Of a stretch of DNA of 9,897 nucleotides, positions 1 through 6,783 are shown piece after piece (position 1 is the first letter of the stretch; every line of letters starts with the position of its first letter). A program made the translations under genes and the position numbers. Source of the DNA: Candidatus Corynebacterium faecipullorum (GTDB lineage Bacteria; Actinomycetota; Actinomycetes; Mycobacteriales; Mycobacteriaceae). The DNA lies in contig DXEO01000138.1 of NCBI GenBank assembly GCA_019114925.1, positions 1 through 9,897 on the forward strand, given 5' to 3'. The notes beneath the pieces were generated by a model, which saw only the letters and a program-made list of their open reading frames with translations, made no database searches and was not told the origin of the DNA.

Positions 1-633
1 GCGCAAGAATTGGCGGGATGCTTCAGCCAGTTCCGCCGGCTCGGCCTTGAGGGAGTCATCGGTATTCGGCATCTTGTTGACAAAGATGTCGCGGATTTCC
101 GCACGGTTGCGGTGGATAGCCGGAACCAGAATGTGGGAAGGCTTGTCCTCACCCAGCTGGACGATGAGCTCTGCCAGGTCAGTTTCCTGGGCGTGGATGC
201 CGGCCTCTTCCAAGTGCTCGTTGAGCGCAATTTCCTGAGTCGCCATGGACTTGATCTTGACCACGTCGGTCTCGCCGGTTTCGCGGATAAGCCCTTCGAT
301 GATCTCGTTGGCTTCCTTGGCATCGCGTGCCCAGTGGACGATGCCGCCGCGCTTGGTCACCTGCTCTTCGAACTGGAGCAGCAGTTCGCCCATGCGCACG
401 GCGACGTCGTCCTTGAGTGCGGAGCCGGCGTCGCGAAGCTGCTCCCAGTCCGGGGTTTCATCAACGGCGCGCTGGCGCTTGTCACGAATCGTGGTGGTGG
501 CGTGGTGCAGGTTACGGCGCTGGGTGGCGTTGTTGAGGCCCACGTGAGCCAGCGGCACGAAGGCCTTCGAGCCGCGCAAGTTGCCGTAGCCTTCAGGAGC
601 GCGCGGAGGAGTGGTGTCGAGGAAGGAAGTCAT
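1..633 (-). CDS. lutB: LutB-type iron-sulfur lactate oxidation protein, N-terminal part (runs off the left edge)
   Basis: The - strand is open from an ATG at 633 to the window edge, giving 211 residues without a stop; the protein starts MTSFLDTTPPRAPEGYGN. The start is set by the TAATG overlap with the lutA stop and by an AAGGAG (645-650) 11 nt upstream. The visible part matches the N-terminal LUD domain of LutB/YkgF proteins, with motifs such as KRGGIVHWARDA and KSMATQEIALNEHLEEAGI. In that family (usually about 470-520 residues) the C-terminal half carries ferredoxin-type cysteine motifs for two [4Fe-4S] clusters; that half lies outside the window. By family knowledge LutA, LutB and LutC form a cytoplasmic complex that oxidises L-lactate to pyruvate. 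Placement directly after lutA supports the call. The gene is cut by the window, not visibly broken. Confidence 0.9.
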   Translation of the reverse strand, partial: MTSFLDTTPPRAPEGYGNLRGSKAFVPLAHVGLNNATQRRNLHHATTTIRDKRQRAVDETPDWEQLRDAGSALKDDVAVRMGELLLQFEEQVTKRGGIVHWARDAKEANEIIEGLIRETGETDVVKIKSMATQEIALNEHLEEAGIHAQETDLAELIVQLGEDKPSHILVPAIHRNRAEIRDIFVNKMPNTDDSLKAEPAELAEASRQFLR

Positions 634-1418
634 TAGAGCATCTTCTCCTTGGAGTAGGCCGCAGAGGTGGGAGTCCACGGGTGTTCCTTAGTGGAGGCGA
701 GGATTTCCGCCAAGTGGATAGCGCGAACGCCGGAGCGCTGGCGAGCCAGAGCGCCACCTATATTCATCAGGCAGGAGGAGTCACCGCCGGTGACGTACTC
801 GGCCTCCGTTTCGCGGATGTGGCGGGTCTTATCACCGACCATCGCTGCGGAAACCTCGGCGTTCTTGAGGGCGAAGGTGCCGCCGAAACCACAGCATTCT
901 TCTGCATTAGGCAGCGGGGCGAGGTCGATTCCCTCGACCTCCTTAAGAAGCTGGTAGGGGCGGTCACCCAACTTGAGGAAGCGCAGGCCGTGGCAGGAGG
1001 GGTGGTAGGTCACGCGGTGCGGGAAGAAGGCGCCAACGTTGGTGACCCCGGCGACGTCGACAAGAAACTCCGGGAGATCCAGGGTCTTGCCGGCCGCTTT
1101 CTTGGCGCCGTCCACATCGGCGGAAGTACCGAAACGATCAGCGATCATCTCGTGCTGCTCACGCACAGCGCCCACGCAGGAGCCGGAGGCGGAGACCACG
1201 TAGTCGATGGAGGGGTCCGCAAAGGCGTCCGCGTAAGTGCGGATCATACCCAAGGTCTGCTCCTGGTAGCCGGTATTGATGTGCATCTGGCCGCAGCAGG
1301 TTTGCTCCTCTGGGAAAACTACGTCATAGCCCAAGCGAGAGAGAATGAGGGCCGTGGCCTTATGGGCATCGGGGAAGAGTGAATCACCGATGCAAGTGGA
1401 AAACAATGCTATTCGCAT
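633..1418 (-). CDS. lutA: LutA, (Fe-S)-binding lactate utilization protein with two CCG domains
   Basis: The product is 261 residues, close to the usual LutA length of about 240. It has two cysteine-rich CCG domains. The first has C9, C41-C42-G43 (TCCGQMHINTGYQ) and C81; the second has C142 (HPSCHG), C175-C176-G177 (ECCGFGGTFALK) and C216. This CX31-CCG...C layout is typical of LutA and of heterodisulfide-reductase/GlpC-like subunits, where it binds an Fe-S cluster. By family knowledge LutA acts with LutB and LutC in L-lactate oxidation to pyruvate in the cytoplasm. The reading frame is open back to 1469, but I chose the ATG at 1418 (MRIALFSTC) because an AAGGAG (1428-1433) lies 9 nt upstream and family members begin at this point. 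The stop TAA shares one base with the lutB ATG, so the two genes are translationally linked. Expression probably starts in the 313-base gap upstream. Confidence 0.93.
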   Translation of the reverse strand: MRIALFSTCIGDSLFPDAHKATALILSRLGYDVVFPEEQTCCGQMHINTGYQEQTLGMIRTYADAFADPSIDYVVSASGSCVGAVREQHEMIADRFGTSADVDGAKKAAGKTLDLPEFLVDVAGVTNVGAFFPHRVTYHPSCHGLRFLKLGDRPYQLLKEVEGIDLAPLPNAEECCGFGGTFALKNAEVSAAMVGDKTRHIRETEAEYVTGGDSSCLMNIGGALARQRSGVRAIHLAEILASTKEHPWTPTSAAYSKEKML

Positions 1419-1456
1419 TCGCGTGTGCTCCTTAGTCTGCCTTTCTGCGGCTTGTC

Positions 1457-1471
1457 CTGTGCTTGGCACAG
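1457..1471. repeat. Perfect inverted repeat CTGTGC-TTG-GCACAG in the lutA leader
   Basis: Six-base arms (1457-1462 and 1466-1471) pair perfectly around a 3-base centre, about 38-52 nt upstream of the lutA ATG. It could be an operator for a dimeric regulator, such as the GntR-type LldR/LutR proteins that control lactate genes, or a small RNA hairpin in the leader. It does not match the LldR consensus TNGTNNNACNA, as I remember it for C. glutamicum, so the binding protein is unknown. Confidence 0.35.
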
Positions 1472-1601
1472 CGATGGTGTATTCGGATGCGCGCTAATAG
1501 GACAGCCGCAGTGGGCATTTTTCGAGTTTGTATCTATGAGCCTACCGCTCAAAACTCGCATTATCGAGATGGGATTAGCCCTCTTACCTGGCGTTTTATC
1601 G

Positions 1602-1615
1602 CAACACTAATGTTG
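1602..1615. repeat. Inverted repeat CAACA-CTAA-TGTTG upstream of lutA
   Basis: Five-base arms around a 4-base AT-rich centre, about 40 bp upstream of the putative -10 hexamer of lutA. The size and place suit an operator for a dimeric regulator. The arms are short enough to arise by chance, so support is weak. Confidence 0.25.
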
Positions 1616-1665
1616 TGAAATTCCTTACGTGCAGAGATGAAGTGGACGCGAAACGTGGGCACGCG

Positions 1666-1708
1666 AAAACCCCCAGACGCGGCGAGCGAAGTGCCCGATT
1701 CTGGGGGT
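1666..1708 (-). terminator. Intrinsic terminator of lldP
   Basis: On the - strand, 23 nt after the lldP stop codon, ACCCCCAGA pairs perfectly with TCTGGGGGT (1700-1708 with 1669-1677 on the + strand). The loop is 22 nt and the second arm runs straight into a short T run (TTTT, 1666-1669). Nine base pairs, mostly G-C, make a stable stem. The + strand side lacks a T run, so it acts in the lldP direction. It should separate lldP from lutAB. Confidence 0.75.
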
Positions 1709-1731
1709 AGTGGGTGCTGAGGGTTGAGTAC

Positions 1732-3384
1732 TTAAGGAACCAGGAAGCCCAGCACGTTGCTCATGAGGAAGACGATGACGCACACGACGACAAGGAAGGC
1801 CACGGAGTAGCCCACGACGGCCTTGAAGATGCGGGATTCCTGGCCCTCCATCTGGACGGCGGTGGCGGCGATGGCCAGCGACTGCGGGGAGATCATCTTG
1901 CCCACCACGCCACCCGAGGTATTGGCGGCCAGCATGAGGTCCGGATTGACGCCGATGCGATCGGCGGCGGTGACCTGCAGATTGGCAAAGAGCGCGTTGG
2001 CGGAGGTATCCGATCCGGTCACCGCGGTACCGATCCAGCCCAGGACGGGGGAGAAGAGCGCGAAGATGCCGCCAACAGAAGCCACGAACTGCCCGATAGA
2101 GATGGTCTGTCCGGAGTAGTTCATGGTGTAGGCCAGCGCCAGGACCAGGATGATGGTCAGCGCGGAGAACTTCATACGGGAGATAACCTCGCCGAATTTA
2201 GCCAGCGGCTCGGAAGCTTCCAGCTTGTAGCGGCCGTTCTCGTTGAAGGACATGTAGATAACAGCCACGATGATGCCGGAAATCAACAAGAGGGTTCCTG
2301 GGTTGCCCAGCACATTGAACTTAAAGGCGGTATCCATGGCTTGGCCTTCAGCGTCGAAGACGGTGCCGTCGAGAAGCGGCCAGGCAACGTTGAGCTGCAG
2401 GAAGCCGAAGATGGCCGGCCATGCGGTGGCGATGGCGAAGACAGCGGTGACCACGGCGTAGGGTAGCAGCGCCATCCAGATGCGGCTGCCATTGAGGTCT
2501 GTGACGTCCTCCTGGGCGGGCAACTCCATGCGCTCGCGCAGGCTGTCCACACCCTTGGGCTTCCACACGCGCAAGAAGATAAAGCCCGCGCCGAGGGAGA
2601 CGATGCAGGCCACGACGTTGGTGAGCTGGTAGGCAAAGAAGGTGGCCGCGGCCCACTGGGCAATGGCGAAGGAGACGCCGATGACGGCGGCGGCGGGGCC
2701 GGCTTCCTTAACGCCGCGCATGCCGTCGAGGATGAAGAGAATAAAGAAAGGCACGACGGCAGCGATAAGCAGGACCTGCAGCGAAATCAGCCCGGCGATA
2801 TCAGCGGTCTGCTCGGCGGTGCGCCCACCCACGGAGCCGGCGGTGGTCACCGGGATGCCCACCGCGCCGAAGGCCACGGGCGCGGTGTTGGCAATGAGCA
2901 CGGTGGTGGCTGCCTTGAGAGGTTTGACGCCCAGCGCCAGGATCATGGTGGCCGTAATCGCGACCGGAGCGCCGAAGCCGGCGAGGGCCTCCAGGAGGCC
3001 ACCGAAGCAGAAAGCGATGAGGATGGCCTGGATGCGGATATCGCCATCGCCCAAGAGGTCAAAGGTCTTGCGCAGATCATTGAAGCGGCCGGAGGCCACG
3101 GTGACCTCGTAGAACCAGATGGCGGTAATGATCACCCAGACGATGGGGAAGAGGCCGAAGAGCCCGCCGCGCACAGCGGAGGACAAGGCCATACCGGTTG
3201 GCATGCCCATGCCAAAAATGGCAATGAGAACCGCGACGAGAAGCGCTACCGCACCCGAGGTGTGGGCGCGGGCCTTGAGCCCCAAAAGCATGATGAAGAA
3301 CGCGATGAGCGGCAACGTGGACACCAGCGCGGTGAGCCCGACGTTGCCAGCAATGGCGTCGGTGGTGATGTTGAAGGTTGACAT
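1732..3384 (-). CDS. lldP: L-lactate permease, LctP family
   Basis: The product is 550 residues, the normal size for LctP-family lactate:proton symporters (about 530-560). The chain is strongly hydrophobic throughout, with some 12-14 likely membrane segments. Family motifs are clear: GLLEALAGFGAPVAITATM near 129-147, GSDTSANALFANLQ at 457-470 and ANTSGGVVGKMISPQSLA at 487-504. It would import lactate (often also glycolate) across the cytoplasmic membrane for oxidation by the LutABC enzyme encoded downstream. The frame is open to 3444, but the ATG at 3384 (MSTFNITTDAIAGN) fits the family N-terminus. There is no good Shine-Dalgarno sequence before it; instead a TAGAAT hexamer ends 8 nt upstream, suggesting leaderless translation. 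A terminator follows the stop. D-lactate or another 2-hydroxy acid as substrate cannot be excluded. Confidence 0.92.
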   Translation of the reverse strand: MSTFNITTDAIAGNVGLTALVSTLPLIAFFIMLLGLKARAHTSGAVALLVAVLIAIFGMGMPTGMALSSAVRGGLFGLFPIVWVIITAIWFYEVTVASGRFNDLRKTFDLLGDGDIRIQAILIAFCFGGLLEALAGFGAPVAITATMILALGVKPLKAATTVLIANTAPVAFGAVGIPVTTAGSVGGRTAEQTADIAGLISLQVLLIAAVVPFFILFILDGMRGVKEAGPAAAVIGVSFAIAQWAAATFFAYQLTNVVACIVSLGAGFIFLRVWKPKGVDSLRERMELPAQEDVTDLNGSRIWMALLPYAVVTAVFAIATAWPAIFGFLQLNVAWPLLDGTVFDAEGQAMDTAFKFNVLGNPGTLLLISGIIVAVIYMSFNENGRYKLEASEPLAKFGEVISRMKFSALTIILVLALAYTMNYSGQTISIGQFVASVGGIFALFSPVLGWIGTAVTGSDTSANALFANLQVTAADRIGVNPDLMLAANTSGGVVGKMISPQSLAIAATAVQMEGQESRIFKAVVGYSVAFLVVVCVIVFLMSNVLGFLVP

Positions 3385-3392
3385 AAAACTCA

Positions 3393-3398
3393 ATTCTA
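3393..3398 (-). promoter_or_regulatory. Putative -10 hexamer TAGAAT of lldP, leaderless geometry
   Basis: Read on the - strand, TAGAAT matches the actinobacterial TANANT consensus and differs from TATAAT at one base. It ends 8 nt before the lldP ATG, so transcription would begin at or within a base or two of the start codon. No clear -35 is seen 16-18 nt further upstream. The nearest purine-rich Shine-Dalgarno-like stretch (GGGAG) is 19 nt from the ATG, too far to act. Confidence 0.45.
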
Positions 3399-3606
3399 GT
3401 TGGCTCCCGCTGGCGTCTTTGTGGAGATACCCAGGATGCGGCACTGCAAGTTTCAGCCGAGCGAGAGGGCGAAAGTTTGAATCGATTCAGATAGCGCCTT
3501 TTAGGGTAGAACCTGATGCCTCTATGTGTTGCATTGTTCACCCGATAGGGGTGAGTGACCTTGCTAACGTCTGCGACCTGATATCGCCTCCCAGCGGCGG
3601 AGACGA

Positions 3607-3612
3607 TAGACT
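3607..3612 (+). promoter_or_regulatory. Putative -10 hexamer TAGACT of argS, leaderless geometry
   Basis: TAGACT fits TANANT and ends 8 nt before the argS ATG at 3621, the same spacing as for lldP on the other strand. No usable Shine-Dalgarno lies before the ATG; the only candidate, GGAG near 3599-3602, is 18 nt away. The -35 position (about 3584-3589) has no consensus match. A further-upstream start, for example near TTGCTA at 3561, remains possible. Confidence 0.4.
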
Positions 3613-3620
3613 TTGGCCCT

Positions 3621-5282
3621 ATGAATCCTGAAGATCTTTCCATCCTGATCAAGAACACTGCCGCCGCCGTGCTCACCGAGCATGAGCTGGACGCCTCCGT
3701 TCTGCCGGAGACCGTGACCGTGGAGCGCCCGCGCAATCCGGAGCACGGCGATTACGCCACCAACCTGGCACTCCAGGTGGCGAAGAAGGCTGGTGCCCAG
3801 CCCCGCGAGCTGGCGCAGTGGTTGGCGGATGCCCTCGCCGGCAATGACGCCATCGATGAGGCCTCCATCGCGGGCCCGGGATTCCTTAATATTCGCCTCG
3901 CTGCCGCAGCTCAGGGCGCCATCGTGGCCCAGGTGCTCAACGCCGGCGCAGACTTTGGTAGCAACAGCACCTACCAGGGCAAGAAGATCAACCTGGAGTT
4001 CGTTTCCGCGAACCCGACTGGCCCGATCCACCTGGGTGGTACCCGTTGGGCCGCCGTGGGTGATTCGCTGGGCCGCGTGCTCGAAGCCTCCGGCGCGGAG
4101 GTGACCCGCGAGTACTACTTCAACGATCACGGCGGACAGATCGACCGCTTCGCTCGCTCCCTCGTGGCTGCCGCCAAGGGCGAGCCCACCCCGGAGGACG
4201 GCTACGGCGGCGATTACATCAAGGAGATCGCACAGGGTGTGCTCGAGCAGAACCCGGGCGCCCTTGATGGCAGCGATGCCGAGGTCCAGGAGGCCTTCCG
4301 CTCGGCGGGCGTGGAGATGATGTTCGCCCAGATTAAGGAGTCCCTTCACGAATTCGGCGTGGACTTCGACGTCTACTTCCACGAAAACTCCCTCTTCGAG
4401 TCCGGTGCTGTAGAGAGGGCCATCCAGAAGCTCAAAGACAACGGCAAGCTCTACGAAGCTGAGGGCGCATGGTGGCTGAAGTCCACCGAGTATGGCGATG
4501 ACAAGGACCGCGTGGTTATCAAGTCCGATGGCAACGCCGCCTACATCGCCGGCGATATCGCCTACGTGGCCGATAAGTTCGACCGCGGCCACGACCTGGC
4601 CATCTACATGCTGGGTGCTGACCACCACGGTTATATCGCCCGCCTGCGTGCCTCCGCCCAGGCCCTGGGCTATGACCCGGAGGCCGTCGAGGTCCTCATC
4701 GGCCAGATGGTCAACCTGGTCCGCGATGGCCAGGCGGTCAAGATGTCCAAGCGTGCCGGCACCGTCATCACCCTCGATGACCTTGTCGAGGCCATTGGCG
4801 TCGACGGCGCCCGCTACTCCCTGGTGCGCTCCTCCGTGGATTCCAGCTTGGACATCGACTTGGGCCTGTGGGCTTCGCAGTCTGCGGATAACCCGGTCTA
4901 CTACGTGCAGTATGGCCACGCCCGCATCTGCTCCATCCTGCGCAAGGCAGCAGAGCTGGGCTTCGACACCGCCGCGCTTGGCGACGCCCCCCTCGACCTC
5001 CTCACCCACGACAAGGAGGGCGACCTCATCCGCACCCTGGGTGAGTTCCCCGAGGTTGTGGCCACCGCTGCCACGCTGCGTGAACCGCACCGCATCGCGC
5101 GCTATGCCGAGGAGCTTGCCGCCGTGTTCCACCGCTTCTATGACCAGTGCCAGGTGCTGCCGAAGGCTGGTGAAGAGACCGAGCCGATTCACTCCGCACG
5201 CCTCGCCCTGGCCAGCGCCACCCGCCAGGTCATGGCCAATGCCTTGACTATGGTCGGGGTCAGCGCACCGGAGAAGATGTAA
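3621..5282 (+). CDS. argS: Arginyl-tRNA synthetase
   Basis: The product is 553 residues, standard for bacterial ArgRS. It charges tRNA-Arg with arginine in the cytoplasm using ATP. The N-terminal Add-1 tRNA-binding domain covers about residues 1-90 (ERPRNPEHGDYATNLAL at 35-51). The class I HIGH signature appears as HLGG at 137-140 within SANPTGPIHLGGTRWAAVG, as I recall for other actinobacterial enzymes. The second class I signature KMSKR is at 374-378. The C-terminal all-helical DALR anticodon-binding domain runs from about 430 to the end and carries YVQYGHARICSIL. The ATG at 3621 starts a normal N-terminus. lysA begins 12 nt after the stop, so the pair is one transcription unit, as described for the argS-lysA cluster of C. 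glutamicum (Brevibacterium lactofermentum), where expression responds to arginine and lysine. Nothing is damaged or unusual in the protein. Confidence 0.97.
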   Translation: MNPEDLSILIKNTAAAVLTEHELDASVLPETVTVERPRNPEHGDYATNLALQVAKKAGAQPRELAQWLADALAGNDAIDEASIAGPGFLNIRLAAAAQGAIVAQVLNAGADFGSNSTYQGKKINLEFVSANPTGPIHLGGTRWAAVGDSLGRVLEASGAEVTREYYFNDHGGQIDRFARSLVAAAKGEPTPEDGYGGDYIKEIAQGVLEQNPGALDGSDAEVQEAFRSAGVEMMFAQIKESLHEFGVDFDVYFHENSLFESGAVERAIQKLKDNGKLYEAEGAWWLKSTEYGDDKDRVVIKSDGNAAYIAGDIAYVADKFDRGHDLAIYMLGADHHGYIARLRASAQALGYDPEAVEVLIGQMVNLVRDGQAVKMSKRAGTVITLDDLVEAIGVDGARYSLVRSSVDSSLDIDLGLWASQSADNPVYYVQYGHARICSILRKAAELGFDTAALGDAPLDLLTHDKEGDLIRTLGEFPEVVATAATLREPHRIARYAEELAAVFHRFYDQCQVLPKAGEETEPIHSARLALASATRQVMANALTMVGVSAPEKM

Positions 5283-5294
5283 GAAAAGGTATCG

Positions 5295-6632
5295 ATGACT
5301 GATTTCAATTCTCTTCCGGCCCACGTGTGGCCGCGCAACGCTGCTCGAGGCTCAGATGGTGTGGTCTCGATTGGTGGCGTTTCCCTGACTGAGCTGGCTG
5401 AAGAATACGGCACCCCGCTCTATGTTTTCGATGAGCAGGACTTCCGCTCGCGCTGCCGGGACATGGCCCAGGCCTTCGGCGGCCCCGACCACGTGCACTA
5501 TGCCTCCAAAGCTTTCATCACCAAGCGCATTGTGCGCTGGGTAGATGAGGAGGGCCTGTGCCTCGACGTGGCCTCTCTCAACGAGGCCAAGCTGGCGCTC
5601 GCCGCGGACTTCCCGCCGGAGCGCATGACCGCGCACGGTAATAACAAGGAAGACGAATACCTTGAGCTGTGTGTTAACGAGGGGATTGGCCATGTGGTGC
5701 TGGATAACGCGGAGGAGCTCTCGCGCCTCAACAGCATCGCTGCGGCCGCTGGCCGCGTGCAGCCGGTGATGATCCGTGTGAAGCCTGGCGTGGATGCCCA
5801 CACGCACGAGTTCATCGCCACGGCTCATGAGGATCAAAAGTTTGGCATTTCCCTGTCCACCGGCGCCGCCTTCGAGGTCGCTCGCACGGTGTTGGAATCC
5901 GCGAACCTTAAGCTCGTGGGCTTGCACTGCCACGTGGGCTCCTCGGTGTTTAATGCCGATGGCTTCAAGTTGGCCGCCGAGCGCGTGCTGAGCCTCTACA
6001 AGCGCATCCATTCCGAGCTCGGCGTTGCCCTCGAGGAGCTGGACTTGGGCGGCGGCTTCGGCATTCCCTATATGGAATACGAGGAAGCTCTTGACGTCGC
6101 CACGCTGGCCCAGGACTTGCTTGACGCCGTGGAGCGCACCGCTACTGAGCTCGGCATCCAGCCGCCCTTCGTGCTGGTGGAGCCCGGCCGCTCCCTGGTG
6201 GGCGCCTCCGCGGTCACCGTCTACCGCGTGGGCACGGTTAAGGATGTGGAGACCGGCAAGGCGGATCTGCCGATGCGCCGCTACCTCTCGGTGGATGGTG
6301 GCATGTCCGATAACATCCGGCCGGCGCTCTATGGCTCGGAATATGACGTACGCGTGGTCAACCGCCGCACCCAGGGCGAGCCGGTGGACTCGCGCATCGT
6401 GGGCTTCCACTGCGAGTCCGGTGACATTCTGGTCAACGAGCGCCGTTTCCCCTCGGATATCACTACCGGGGATCTCCTCGCTTTCGCCACCACCGGCGCC
6501 TATCAGTACATGATGGCCTCGCGCTATAACGGTGCTTTGCGCCCGGCGGTCGTTTCCGTGAGTGACGGCAAAGCCTCGCTCATGCTGCGCCGGGAAACGG
6601 TAGAGGACTTGCTGGCATTGGACGTCGACTAG
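5295..6632 (+). CDS. lysA: Diaminopimelate decarboxylase
   Basis: The product is 445 residues, the usual actinobacterial LysA size. It removes CO2 from meso-2,6-diaminopimelate to give L-lysine, the last step of lysine synthesis, with pyridoxal phosphate as cofactor. The fold is an alanine-racemase-like barrel (about 45-310) followed by a C-terminal beta domain. The PLP lysine is K72 in HYASKAF. Other conserved sites are HVGS at 213-216, the phosphate-binding GGGFG at 252-256, EPGR at 296-299, CESGD at 373-377 (this cysteine completes the active site of the partner subunit) and Y403. An AAAAGG sequence just before the ATG serves as ribosome binding site. The gene follows argS closely and is followed by a hairpin terminator. 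In corynebacteria its substrate is also a cell-wall precursor, so this step sits at a branch point. Confidence 0.97.
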   Translation: MTDFNSLPAHVWPRNAARGSDGVVSIGGVSLTELAEEYGTPLYVFDEQDFRSRCRDMAQAFGGPDHVHYASKAFITKRIVRWVDEEGLCLDVASLNEAKLALAADFPPERMTAHGNNKEDEYLELCVNEGIGHVVLDNAEELSRLNSIAAAAGRVQPVMIRVKPGVDAHTHEFIATAHEDQKFGISLSTGAAFEVARTVLESANLKLVGLHCHVGSSVFNADGFKLAAERVLSLYKRIHSELGVALEELDLGGGFGIPYMEYEEALDVATLAQDLLDAVERTATELGIQPPFVLVEPGRSLVGASAVTVYRVGTVKDVETGKADLPMRRYLSVDGGMSDNIRPALYGSEYDVRVVNRRTQGEPVDSRIVGFHCESGDILVNERRFPSDITTGDLLAFATTGAYQYMMASRYNGALRPAVVSVSDGKASLMLRRETVEDLLALDVD

Positions 6633-6673
6633 CGCGGCGTTGCCACAGCTCACCGCATTTTATTCACAAAGAC

Positions 6674-6701
6674 ATGGCCGGTCGCACGTTGTGCCGGCCA
6701 T
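6674..6701 (+). terminator. Hairpin terminator after argS-lysA
   Basis: ATGGCCGG (6674-6681) pairs perfectly with CCGGCCAT (6694-6701), and the loop can add a CAC/GTG pairing. The stem is strong, but only TTT follows, so termination may be incomplete and some read-through into hom is possible. It lies 42 nt after the lysA stop and upstream of the hom promoter. Confidence 0.6.
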
Positions 6702-6713
6702 TTCGTATAGAAA

Positions 6714-6729
6714 TAGACAGCTCGTTCTG
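6714..6729. promoter_or_regulatory. Possible McbR operator, TAGAC-N6-TTCTG, upstream of hom
   Basis: McbR, the TetR-type repressor of methionine and cysteine genes in C. glutamicum, recognises TAGAC-N6-GTCTA, and hom belongs to its regulon there. Here the left half-site is exact (6714-6718), the spacer is exactly 6, and the right half matches at 3 of 5 positions, 8 of 10 overall. The site directly abuts the putative -10 hexamer at 6730, a place where bound protein would block RNA polymerase. The mcbR gene itself is not in the window. Confidence 0.45.
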
Positions 6730-6735
6730 TATAGT
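6730..6735 (+). promoter_or_regulatory. Putative -10 hexamer TATAGT of hom-thrB
   Basis: TATAGT matches TATAAT at five of six bases and fits TANANT. A start site near 6742 would give a leader of about 42 nt containing the AAGGGGA ribosome binding site (6773-6779), 4 nt before the ATG. No consensus -35 is visible. Its position after the lysA hairpin and under the McbR-like site supports it. Confidence 0.5.
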
Positions 6736-6783
6736 GATGGGCTAGCACGTAACAATCATTCGCAATTTCAACAAGGGGACACC

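Larger units (their letters stand above)
1419..1665 (-). promoter_or_regulatory. Non-coding promoter and leader region of lutAB
   Basis: Together with the lldP terminator next to it, this fills the 313-base gap between lldP and lutA. I see no credible gene here. On the - strand there is a possible -10 hexamer GATAAT (1560-1565 on the + strand, read as attatc); no good -35 stands 16-18 nt upstream, which is common in corynebacteria. Two inverted repeats lie in the region, one upstream (1602-1615) and one downstream (1457-1471) of that hexamer. This arrangement suggests lactate-responsive control, but the exact promoter is a guess. Confidence 0.4.

Noticed and set aside
1611..1630. GlxR (CRP-type) half-site TGTGA upstream of lutA
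   Set aside because: The right half (TTACG) matches TCACA poorly, so the site does not meet the TGTGA-N6-TCACA pattern.
1714..2466. Open + strand frame of 250 codons opposite lldP
   Set aside because: Its product is rich in H, D, E and G as expected from reading a membrane protein gene backwards; no ribosome binding site and no family match.
3444..3500. RamB-like motif AAAGTTTGAA near 3472 and repeated AAGTTT hexamers upstream of lldP
   Set aside because: Only a partial match to the RamB sites I remember, and the repeated hexamer spacing (25 nt) has no clear symmetry; too weak to annotate.
3564..5324. Long open frame (586 codons) on the - strand across argS
   Set aside because: It is a mirror of argS caused by high G/C at third codon positions; the product is low-complexity, rich in G, V, A and H, with no recognisable family, while argS has complete signatures.
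5352..6653. Long open frame (433 codons) on the - strand across lysA
   Set aside because: Same codon-bias artefact; the sense-strand lysA has all catalytic residues.
6675..6746. Possible leader peptide ahead of hom (23 codons from the ATG at 6675)
   Set aside because: It starts inside the terminator stem, mostly precedes the putative transcription start, and has only a single threonine codon, so it does not look like an amino-acid attenuator.
6640..6783. N-terminal extension of hom by 48 residues
   Set aside because: The frame is open, but it would include the hairpin and the promoter, lacks a ribosome binding site and does not fit the family N-terminus; the ATG at 6784 has a good AAGGGGA.
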